A stretch of DNA of 64,000 bases from Sphingomonas sp. 32-66-10 (GTDB lineage Bacteria; Pseudomonadota; Alphaproteobacteria; Sphingomonadales; Sphingomonadaceae): contig NCEF01000019.1 in assembly GCA_002280565.1 (NCBI GenBank), positions 1 to 64,000 of the forward strand, in the 5' to 3' direction. The notes under the pieces are model-generated. The model saw nothing but the letters and a program-made list of their open reading frames with translations. It was not told where the DNA came from and ran no database searches. The position numbers and the translations under genes were made by a program. This document shows, in pieces, positions 57,001-64,000 of this stretch (its first letter is position 1; the number at the start of each line of letters is the position of its first letter).

Positions 57001-57912
57001 TTATTCCCCCTGCACCTTCACACTGGCAGTTTCTGCCGTCGATTCAATCTCTTTGCGGACCACCTGCCCCGGCATCCGCACCACCAGCCGCGTCGGATCG
57101 CGCAGGTCGAAGCGCAGGTAACCGCGCCCCAGCAACCGATCCGCCCCGTCCAGCTCGGCGAACTTGACCAGTGCCTTGGCCGCAGCCTCTTCGCCTTCGG
57201 GCAGCGCCAGCCGCTCGCCGGTGTTGAACGACAGGTCCCAGCGGCGATTGCCGATCCATGTCGCTGCCTTGACCAGCGGGCGCAGCGCAGGTGCCGCCGC
57301 CAGCAACCGCTGATAAGCCGGCTGCTGCGCATAGGCGCCATCCCCGATCACCAGCGGCAGGTCCGGCATCGCCTCGGCGGACACCGGCTCCAGCAACACG
57401 CCCTCGGCATCGATCAGCATCAGCTGCCCCTGATGCTGCCACACCGCCGCCGCCTTGCGCTCGACGATATCGACCACCAGCGTGTCGGGCAGGCGGCGCG
57501 ACACGCGCGCATCGGCGACCCAGCCGATCGTCATCAACCGCGCGCGCACCTCGTCCAGATCGACCAGCGGCATCGCGCGGCTCTTCTCGTCCAGCGCGTA
57601 ATTATACACCGTCATCTTGTCGGCGCGCTTGATCCCGGTCACCTCGACCTGCTGCACGCGAAAGCCCGCCTGCCCCACGCCTTCGGCCAGCGCCGTCCCG
57701 ACCGCGCCGGGCACGCCGAACAGCGTCGCCACGCCGATCAGCGACGCGACGGCAATACCGGTGATGCTCCACGCGATGATCCGGTGCAGCGTCGCCTCGC
57801 TCACCGGCATCGCCGCGACCATCCGGTCGAGCAGATGCGGCTGCTTGCGCTTCGATTGCGCGCGGCGCTTGGGCTTGACCGTAGGGCGCTTGGTGGCGGG
57901 CTTGCGGCTCAT
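57001..57912 (-). CDS. ftsQ: Cell division protein FtsQ
   Basis: The 303-residue bitopic protein has a basic cytoplasmic tail (1-35, Lys/Arg-rich), a TM helix (about 43-63), a POTRA domain (VQQVEVTGIKRADKMTVYNY) and a beta domain. FtsQ recruits FtsB/FtsL to the septum. Start overlaps the ddl stop (ATGA). Confidence 0.93.
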   Translation of the reverse strand: MSRKPATKRPTVKPKRRAQSKRKQPHLLDRMVAAMPVSEATLHRIIAWSITGIAVASLIGVATLFGVPGAVGTALAEGVGQAGFRVQQVEVTGIKRADKMTVYNYALDEKSRAMPLVDLDEVRARLMTIGWVADARVSRRLPDTLVVDIVERKAAAVWQHQGQLMLIDAEGVLLEPVSAEAMPDLPLVIGDGAYAQQPAYQRLLAAAPALRPLVKAATWIGNRRWDLSFNTGERLALPEGEEAAAKALVKFAELDGADRLLGRGYLRFDLRDPTRLVVRMPGQVVRKEIESTAETASVKVQGE

Positions 57913-58856
57913 CCGGCCTCGTCCCGCCCAGATTCTTTCAGCGCTTCATCGACGATCGCCTGCACCAGCTGCGGATAGCTCATCCCCAGCGCCTTGGCCT
58001 GTTCGGGCACCAGGCTCAGCGGCGTCATCCCCGGCTGGGTGTTGACCTCCAGCAGGAACAGCCCGTCCAGCCCCTTCTCGTCGTCCCAGCGGAAGTCCGA
58101 CCGCGACGCACCCTTGCACCCCAGCAGCCGATGCGCCTCGAGCGCCAGCCGCTTGCACGCCTCGGTGATCTCGTCCGGAATCTCCGCCGGACAGATATGG
58201 TCGGTCATGCCGTCAGTATATTTGGCGTCGAAGTCGTAAAACCCGCTCTTGGGCTTCAGCTCCGTCACCAACAACGCCGCGTCGCCCAGCACCGCCGTGG
58301 TCAGCTCGCGCCCGCGAATGAACGGCTCGGCGAGCAGTTCGTCGAACTCCTGCCATGGACCCTTGGCCTCGGCGGAAATCGGGTTGCCGTAATTGCCCTC
58401 GGCCGTGACGATCGCCACGCCCACCGACGATCCTTCGTTGACGGGCTTCAACACATAAGGTCGCGGCATCGGATCGGCTTCGTACAGCGACGCGGTCGAC
58501 ACGATCTGTCCCCCCGGCATCGGAATCCCATGCGGCACCAAAGCCTGTTTGGTCAGCACCTTGTCGATCGCGATCACCGACGTGACCATGCCGGAGTGCG
58601 TATAACGCAGCCCCATCAGGTCGAGCATCCCCTGCACTGTCCCGTCCTCGCCGGGCGTCCCGTGCAGCGCATTGAACACGACATCGGGCTTCGCCGCCGC
58701 CAGCTTCGCCGCAACATCGCGATCCATGTCGATCCGCGTGACGCGATGGCCGAGCGACTCCAGCGCCTCGGATATCCCCGCACCCGACATCAGCGACACC
58801 GGCCGCTCGGCCGACCAGCCACCCATCAGGACTGCGACGTGGAGGGGCTTCACCAT
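57909..58856 (-). CDS. ddl: D-alanine--D-alanine ligase
   Basis: The 315-residue ATP-grasp ligase has LMGGWSAERPVSLMSG (N-terminal), a catalytic region with NALHGTPGEDGTVQG and the metal ligands in LEVNTQPGMTPLSLVP. It makes the D-Ala-D-Ala dipeptide for peptidoglycan. A GTG three codons earlier (58865) overlaps the murB stop and has GGAG seven bases upstream, so it is an equally possible start. Confidence 0.95.
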   Translation of the reverse strand: MVKPLHVAVLMGGWSAERPVSLMSGAGISEALESLGHRVTRIDMDRDVAAKLAAAKPDVVFNALHGTPGEDGTVQGMLDLMGLRYTHSGMVTSVIAIDKVLTKQALVPHGIPMPGGQIVSTASLYEADPMPRPYVLKPVNEGSSVGVAIVTAEGNYGNPISAEAKGPWQEFDELLAEPFIRGRELTTAVLGDAALLVTELKPKSGFYDFDAKYTDGMTDHICPAEIPDEITEACKRLALEAHRLLGCKGASRSDFRWDDEKGLDGLFLLEVNTQPGMTPLSLVPEQAKALGMSYPQLVQAIVDEALKESGRDEAG

Positions 58857-58861
58857 ATCGC

Positions 58862-59755
58862 TCACTTCGCCACTCCCACGCGCTGAATTTCCCATTCCAG
58901 GTCAACCCCGCTCGCGGCCTTCACCCGCGCGCGGACATCATCCCCCAGCCCTTCGATATCCGCACTGGTGGCGTCACCGGTATTGATCAGGAAGTTGGTA
59001 TGCTTCTCGCTCACCTGCGCCCCGCCGCGCATGAGGCCACGACAGCCCGCTGCATCGACCAGCCGCCACGCCTTGTCACCCTCGGGGTTCTTGAAGGTCG
59101 ATCCGCCGGTCTTGCTGCGCAACGGCTGCGACGCCTCACGTGCGGCGGCGATGCGGTCCATCTCGGCCTGGATCGCGGCCGGCTCGCCCGGCTGGCCGCG
59201 AAAGGTCGCGCTCACCACGATCGCCCCCTCGGGCAGTTCGGAATGGCGATAGCTATAGCCCAGCGCATCGCCCGGCAGCGTCACGCGCTCGCCCGACCGC
59301 AGCACCACGTCGCAATCGATCAACACATCCTTGGTCTCGCGCCCATAAGCGCCGCCATTCATCCGCACGAACCCACCGACCGTCCCGGGGATCGACCGCA
59401 GAAACTCGACGCCAGCGATCCCCGCGTCACGCGCGGTCGACGAAACCAGAATCCCGCTTGCCCCGCCGCCACAGGTCAGCGTCTGCCCCTCGGCCTGAAC
59501 CTTGGCAAACGCCTTGCCCAGCCGCACCACCACGCCCGGCACCCCGCCATCGCGCACGATCAGGTTCGACCCCAGCCCCAGTGCCATCACCGGCACCGCC
59601 GGATCGAGATCGCGCAGGAACTCGGTCAAATCCGCGACATCGGCCGGCTCGAACAGCCACTCCGCCGTCCCGCCGCTCTTGAACCAGACCAGCGGCGCCA
59701 GCGGCGCATCGGGGGTCAGCTTCCCCCGCACCTTGGGGAGAAGCGTTACGCTCAC
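58862..59755 (-). CDS. murB: UDP-N-acetylmuramate dehydrogenase MurB
   Basis: The 297-residue flavoenzyme has the FAD-binding ALGLGSNLIVRDGGVPGVVV, the catalytic GAYGRETKD and the Ser/Glu region EKHTNFLINTGDATSADI. It reduces UDP-GlcNAc-enolpyruvate with NADPH to UDP-MurNAc. The GTG start overlaps the stop of the small upstream gene (GTGA). Residues upstream of it exist in frame but are unsupported. Confidence 0.94.
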   Translation of the reverse strand: MSVTLLPKVRGKLTPDAPLAPLVWFKSGGTAEWLFEPADVADLTEFLRDLDPAVPVMALGLGSNLIVRDGGVPGVVVRLGKAFAKVQAEGQTLTCGGGASGILVSSTARDAGIAGVEFLRSIPGTVGGFVRMNGGAYGRETKDVLIDCDVVLRSGERVTLPGDALGYSYRHSELPEGAIVVSATFRGQPGEPAAIQAEMDRIAAAREASQPLRSKTGGSTFKNPEGDKAWRLVDAAGCRGLMRGGAQVSEKHTNFLINTGDATSADIEGLGDDVRARVKAASGVDLEWEIQRVGVAK

Positions 59756-59946
59756 TTCATCCCCCACAATTTCGCCCATTGCTTCCAGTAGGACAGGTTC
59801 GCCTCTGCGGCCTTCACCCCCGCCTCCTGCAGCTTCGCGACGTCCTTGCCCGCGTCGAGCATCGTCTTCGCCGCGTCCATCTGCGCCTGTTGCGCGCGCA
59901 GGATCTCGCGCTGCATATCGGTGGCGAGGGTGAACCAGTCGCTCAT
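59752..59946 (-). CDS. Small conserved-position protein between murC and murB
   Basis: The 64-residue product ([20 protein letters not shown], then [27 protein letters not shown], ending [11 protein letters not shown]) is almost wholly helical with heptad spacing and tryptophan-rich ends, faintly phasin-like. It has 4-nt overlaps with murC (upstream) and murB (downstream), so it is translated as part of the cluster. No TM or signal. Function unknown. Confidence 0.65.
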   Translation of the reverse strand: MSDWFTLATDMQREILRAQQAQMDAAKTMLDAGKDVAKLQEAGVKAAEANLSYWKQWAKLWGMK

Positions 59947-61373
59947 GCCGCCACGCTCCGCTTGGCGTCGACCGCTTCGGCGAGGCCAGCGGCCCATTTG
60001 GTGATGTCGCCCGCGCCCAGACACACGATCAGATCGCCCGGTAGCGCGACTTCCGCGATGCGCGCCGCCAGCGCCTCCGCATCGGCAACACTTTCCGCCA
60101 GTCGGTGCCCGCGCGCCAGCGTCCGCTCGACCAAGGCCTCGCCGCTCACGCCCTCGACCGGCGCCTCACCTGCGGCATAGACCGGCGTCACCAGCACCAT
60201 GTCAGCGTCGTTGAACGCCTGCGCAAAGTCATCCATCAGATTGCCGAGCCGCGAGTAACGATGCGGCTGGACCACCGCGATCACCCGCCCCTGCGCGCTC
60301 TCCCGCGCCGCCGACAGCACCGCGCGGATCTCGACCGGGTGATGGCCATAATCGTCGATCACCACCGCCGGCAACTGGCCCTCGAACGCGATCTCGCCGA
60401 CCTTGGTAAAGCGCCGTTTGACCCCGCCAAACTTGGCAAAGCCGTTCTGGATCGTCGCGTCGTCAATGCCCATTTCCAGCGCCACGCCAATCGCGGCCAG
60501 CGCATTCTGGACATTGTGGCGCCCCGGCATCGGCAGCTCGATCCCCTCGATCGACCGCGTCGTGCCGTCGCGGTGCCGAATGATCGCCTCGAACTTGTTG
60601 CCGCCCGGATAGGGCTGAACATTCACCCCGCGCACGTCCGCGCTCGCCGCAAAGCCATAGGTCACGATCCGCCGGTCGCGCACGCGCGGGATGATCGCCT
60701 GCACCTCGGGATGGTCGAGGCACAGCAGCGCCGCGCCATAGAAGGGCACATTCTCGACGAACTCGACATAAGCGTCCTTGGCGCGCTCGAAGCTGCCGTA
60801 GTGATCGAGATGCTCGGGATCGATGTTGGTCACTACCGCGATCGTGCCGTCGAGCCGCAGGAAGCTGCCGTCGCTCTCATCGGCCTCGACCACCATCCAC
60901 TCGCTGTCGCCCAGCCGCGCGTTGGAACCATACTGGTTGATGATGCCGCCATTGATCACGGTCGGGTCGATCCCGCCCGCATCGAGCAGCGCCGCGATCA
61001 TCGACGTGGTGGTCGTCTTGCCATGCGTCCCCGCCACCGCAACGGTGGACTTGAGCCGCATCAGCTCCGCGAGCATCTCCGCGCGCCGCACCACCGGAAT
61101 GCGCGCGGCATAGGCGGCCTGAACCTCCGGGTTGTCGCGCTTGATCGCGGTCGAGGTGACAACCACCGCCGCATCGCCCAGATTGTCCGCGCTCTGCCCG
61201 ATGGTGATCGCAATGCCACGCTTGCGCAGACCTTCAACGACATAGCCCTCGGCGCTATCGCTGCCCTGCACCTTGTAACCCAGGTTATGCATCACCTCGG
61301 CAATGCCCGACATGCCGATCCCGCCGATGCCGACGAAATGGATCGTGCCGATATCCTTGGCGACACCCTTCAC
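59943..61373 (-). CDS. murC: UDP-N-acetylmuramate--L-alanine ligase MurC
   Basis: The 476-residue Mur ligase has [15 protein letters not shown]-loop [23 protein letters not shown] and [12 protein letters not shown]. It adds the first L-Ala to UDP-MurNAc. The GTG start overlaps the murG stop by 4 nt. The longer in-frame upstream extension lies inside murG and lacks similarity. Confidence 0.96.
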   Translation of the reverse strand: MKGVAKDIGTIHFVGIGGIGMSGIAEVMHNLGYKVQGSDSAEGYVVEGLRKRGIAITIGQSADNLGDAAVVVTSTAIKRDNPEVQAAYAARIPVVRRAEMLAELMRLKSTVAVAGTHGKTTTTSMIAALLDAGGIDPTVINGGIINQYGSNARLGDSEWMVVEADESDGSFLRLDGTIAVVTNIDPEHLDHYGSFERAKDAYVEFVENVPFYGAALLCLDHPEVQAIIPRVRDRRIVTYGFAASADVRGVNVQPYPGGNKFEAIIRHRDGTTRSIEGIELPMPGRHNVQNALAAIGVALEMGIDDATIQNGFAKFGGVKRRFTKVGEIAFEGQLPAVVIDDYGHHPVEIRAVLSAARESAQGRVIAVVQPHRYSRLGNLMDDFAQAFNDADMVLVTPVYAAGEAPVEGVSGEALVERTLARGHRLAESVADAEALAARIAEVALPGDLIVCLGAGDITKWAAGLAEAVDAKRSVAA

Positions 61374-62533
61374 GCAAACGCCTCCCCGCCCTGCGCGATC
61401 TTCACCGGCGCGGCATGTCCCATTCCTGCCGACGCCCAGTCGGCGTCGATCGATTCCACCAGATCCGCCAGATCGCGGACGGCATCGGGCCGCCCGACGC
61501 TGCGCGCGCACGCCGCGGCATGCGCCAGCCCCTCGGGGTCCAGCCCCAGCTTCTGGATCTGCTTGGCCAGTTCCTGCGCCGTGAACGCCCGCTGCGCGAT
61601 CGTCCGCGCGCCACCGGCCGCGCTGATCTCACGCGCGTTCACAGTCTGATGATCGTCGGTCGCGCTCGGCAGCGGCACCAAAATCGCCGGACGCCCCGCC
61701 GCAGTCAGCTCGGCAATGGTCGAAGCCCCCGCGCGCGCGATCACGATATGCGCCCATGCCAGCCGCTCGGGCAGGTCGGGCAGATACGTCGCAATCTCCG
61801 CCGGAATGCCATGATAGGCATATTTGCGGCGCACCTCGTCGATATCCTCGACCCGCGCCTGATGCGTCACCTGCAACCGGCGGCGGAAATGCACGGGCAG
61901 CAGCGCGAGGCCATCGGGGACGACCTGCGACAGTACCGAAGCGCCCTGACTTCCCCCGGTCACCAGCACCCGGAAAATGCCATCCTCCTCCAACGGCGGA
62001 TAGGGCCGCAGCCGCAGGTCAAGCACCGCCTCACGCACCGGATTGCCGGTCAGATGAGTCTTGTTGGCATAGGCCGGCTTCAACCGCGCCACCTCGGCAT
62101 AGCTGGTGGCGATGGCCCCCACCTTGCCCGCGACCAGCCGGTTGACCCGGCCCAGCACGGCATTCTGCTCATGGATCACCGTCGGCACCTTCGCCGCGAA
62201 CGCCGCCGACAGCGCGGGCATCGACGCATAGCCGCCAAACGCCACCACCGCCGCGGGGCGCAACTGGCGATACAGTTTCCGCGCCTGCGCCCGCCCCTTG
62301 GCCATGGTGCGCAGCGCCTTCAGCCACCCGATCGGCCCGCCGGCAAAACGCGATGCCGGAACGACATGCGTCTCGATCCCGTCGAACAGATCTGGGAAGC
62401 GTACCCCGCGCTCGTCGGAAATCAGCGCGACCTTGTGCCCGCGCCGCATCAGTTCCGCCGCGAGCGCCGCCGCTGGAACCATATGTCCGCCGGTACCCCC
62501 GGCGGCGAGGACGTATTGCCGTCCCGATGTCAT
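61370..62533 (-). CDS. murG: UDP-GlcNAc transferase MurG
   Basis: The 387-residue GT28 glycosyltransferase has [33 protein letters not shown] and the donor site [23 protein letters not shown]. It adds GlcNAc to lipid I making lipid II on the inner membrane's cytoplasmic face. Overlaps ftsW by 4 nt (ATGA). Confidence 0.96.
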   Translation of the reverse strand: MTSGRQYVLAAGGTGGHMVPAAALAAELMRRGHKVALISDERGVRFPDLFDGIETHVVPASRFAGGPIGWLKALRTMAKGRAQARKLYRQLRPAAVVAFGGYASMPALSAAFAAKVPTVIHEQNAVLGRVNRLVAGKVGAIATSYAEVARLKPAYANKTHLTGNPVREAVLDLRLRPYPPLEEDGIFRVLVTGGSQGASVLSQVVPDGLALLPVHFRRRLQVTHQARVEDIDEVRRKYAYHGIPAEIATYLPDLPERLAWAHIVIARAGASTIAELTAAGRPAILVPLPSATDDHQTVNAREISAAGGARTIAQRAFTAQELAKQIQKLGLDPEGLAHAAACARSVGRPDAVRDLADLVESIDADWASAGMGHAAPVKIAQGGEAFA

Positions 62534-63759
62534 TTATTGCTTCCTCGAACCGTATAGCTTGAGCGCTTCAGATACGGGTTCCGCCGCGTGAAAGCGAGCA
62601 GCAGTCCCATCCCGATCGACAGCGCCACCATCGACGATCCGCCATAGGAAATGAAGGGCAAGGTCATCCCCTTGGACGGGGCAAGGCCGGTGTTGACCGC
62701 CATGTTGATCACCGCCTGAATCCCGAATTGGGCCGCCAGCCCCGCCGCCGCGAGCAGACGGAACGAGTCCTCCTCGTCCAGCAGCTTGATCAGCACCCGT
62801 ACGACGATGGCGAGGTAGATCAGCGCGATAACGATGCACGCGATCAGCCCGAACTCCTCGCCCACGACCGAAAAGATATAGTCGGTATGCGCCTCGGGCA
62901 GCTTGAACTTGACCGTGCCACCGCCGGGGCCAGTGCCGGTCGCGCCGCCACCGGTCAGCACCGCATGCGCCATATCGGTCTGGTAATGCTCCGCCTGCGC
63001 CTTTTCCGGGTCAGGGAACAGGAAGCTGTCGATGCGCGTGCGCGCGGTGTCGTAGAACAGATAGGCTGCGACCACCCCGGCCACGCCCGCGCCGCCCAGG
63101 AACCCGATCGCACGCGTCGAAATCCCCGCCAGCATCAACAGCACCACCCACACCGCGGCAAAGATCATCGTCTGCCCGAAATCGGGCTGCTTCATCAGCA
63201 ATGCAGCGATCACGATGGTCAGCACGCCGGTCACCGGGATCACCGGCAGGCTTGGGTCCTTGGCGCGCAGCGACAACAGCCAGGCGGTGGTGACGATATA
63301 GAGGGGTTTCAGAAACTCCGAAGGCTGGAACGACGCGATGCCAAAGCCGATCCAACGCCGCGCGCCATTGACCTCGGTGCCAAAGAAGGCCGCAAGCCCG
63401 ACCAGCAGCACACAGATCGCGGTGCCCAGTATCGCGCCGCGCCGCGCCAACCCGACCGGCAGCATCGACACGATCAGCAGCACCGGGATCGACAGGCCGA
63501 TCCACAGCGCCTGTCGCCAGAAATAATGCATCGACGCGAACTGCTTGGTCGCGTCCGAATAGCGCTCGGCCGATGCCGGCGACGCCGCCGCCACCGCGAC
63601 CAGTCCGATGCCGATCAGCAGGAACGCGAGCAGCAACAGGATGCGGTCGATTTCCCAGAACCACAGACCCAGCGGCGTCTTGCTGCCCCGGCTCAGCTGG
63701 TCCTCGAACCGCTCGCGCAGCGGCTTGCGCTTGGTCGTCGCGCGGATCACCTCGCTCAT
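62530..63759 (-). CDS. ftsW: Septal peptidoglycan glycosyltransferase FtsW
   Basis: The 409-residue SEDS protein has about ten TM helices, the periplasmic [10 protein letters not shown] loop and the conserved [17 protein letters not shown]. FtsW polymerises lipid II at the septum with FtsI. Its cytoplasmic N-terminus (about 1-38) is basic. Overlaps murD by 4 nt (ATGA). Confidence 0.95.
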   Translation of the reverse strand: MSEVIRATTKRKPLRERFEDQLSRGSKTPLGLWFWEIDRILLLLAFLLIGIGLVAVAAASPASAERYSDATKQFASMHYFWRQALWIGLSIPVLLIVSMLPVGLARRGAILGTAICVLLVGLAAFFGTEVNGARRWIGFGIASFQPSEFLKPLYIVTTAWLLSLRAKDPSLPVIPVTGVLTIVIAALLMKQPDFGQTMIFAAVWVVLLMLAGISTRAIGFLGGAGVAGVVAAYLFYDTARTRIDSFLFPDPEKAQAEHYQTDMAHAVLTGGGATGTGPGGGTVKFKLPEAHTDYIFSVVGEEFGLIACIVIALIYLAIVVRVLIKLLDEEDSFRLLAAAGLAAQFGIQAVINMAVNTGLAPSKGMTLPFISYGGSSMVALSIGMGLLLAFTRRNPYLKRSSYTVRGSNK

Positions 63760-64000
63760 GACAACGCCTCCACCGCCGCGCGGAACTGGTCGCCGCGATC
63801 CTCATAATCGCGGAACTGGTCGAACGATGCACAGGCCGGGGACAGCAACACCGTCTCCCCCGCCACCGCATTGGCCGCCGCCGCACGCACCGCCTCAGCC
63901 AATGTGCCAGAGCGTTCGACCGGCATCGCGTCCTTCAGGATTTCCGCAAACATCTCCGTCGCTTCGCCGATGGTATAGGCGCGGACAATATGGGGGAAAC
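63756..64000 (-). CDS. murD: UDP-N-acetylmuramoylalanine--D-glutamate ligase MurD, 3' part
   Basis: Only the last about 81 codons are inside the window. They read [19 protein letters not shown] and then [22 protein letters not shown], the C-terminal block characteristic of MurD. MurD adds D-Glu to UDP-MurNAc-L-Ala. The start is outside the window. It continues the dcw cluster. Confidence 0.92.
   Translation of the reverse strand, partial: FPHIVRAYTIGEATEMFAEILKDAMPVERSGTLAEAVRAAAANAVAGETVLLSPACASFDQFRDYEDRGDQFRAAVEALS

Noticed and set aside
55627-57978. A 783-codon open frame antisense to ftsA and ftsQ
   Set aside because: Composition of a shadow frame, opposite intact ftsA and ftsQ.

Overview
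The window looks like a chromosomal segment of a Sphingomonadales bacterium (Sphingomonas sensu lato). It is GC-rich, and it carries a serine palmitoyltransferase gene very like the Sphingomonas enzyme, ctrA with CcrM-type GANTC sites in its promoter region, a PhyR/NepR/EcfG general stress locus, and a division and cell wall (dcw) cluster in the usual alphaproteobacterial order. No insertion sequences, phage genes or CRISPR arrays were seen. The only RNA gene found is tRNA-Ser(CGA).

Layout. 1-5.2 kb: 5' part of a TonB-dependent receptor, divergent from ctrA, then tRNA-Ser, hspQ and rplU-rpmA. 5.2-17.2 kb: a GNAT acetyltransferase, a tripartite RND efflux operon (minus strand), a metal-dependent hydrolase divergent from a TetR regulator, obgE, a MipA-type outer membrane protein and an esterase. 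17.4-28.3 kb: a broken proB, then a ceramide synthesis region (cerR, acp, spt and, 6 kb on, a bcerS-like gene), with a hybrid histidine kinase, lptF, a broken lptG and a desaturase in between. 28.3-35.8 kb: small secreted protein, xth, erpA, an M23 peptidase, a frameshifted DUF455 gene, bcp and glnE. 35.8-40.2 kb: the general stress response locus (NepR-like gene, ecfG, a small membrane protein, phyR, nepR, phyP-like kinase) and an entericidin-type lipoprotein. 40.2-52.1 kb: minus-strand run dgt ... argS-SPOR-nagZ-scpA-scpB-tatA-tatB-tatC, interrupted by a DUF1800/DUF1501 pair and a broken rarD. 52.1-64 kb: an SPOR/TPR protein and the dcw cluster murD-ftsW-murG-murC-(small gene)-murB-ddl-ftsQ-ftsA-ftsZ, mostly with 4-nt stop/start overlaps.

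Four things deserve attention. First, the ceramide genes resemble the dispersed Caulobacter set and sit beside the LptF/LptG exporter genes. Second, a second NepR-like anti-sigma candidate sits downstream of, and convergent with, ecfG, and the PhyP-like kinase has a degenerate ATP-binding region. Third, the ctrA upstream region holds a perfect GANTC inverted repeat, a third GANTC and a near-consensus CtrA box. Fourth, five genes are disrupted in 64 kb: three by internal losses of roughly 100-135 nt that also shift the frame (proB, lptG, rarD) and two by apparent single-base losses (a DUF455 gene and an unnamed gene). LptG is normally essential, so assembly or sequencing error is a serious alternative to real decay.

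Limits: all family assignments come from reading motifs and from memory of the families. No search or alignment was run. Starts are chosen from family length, RBS-like sequence and neighbour overlap.
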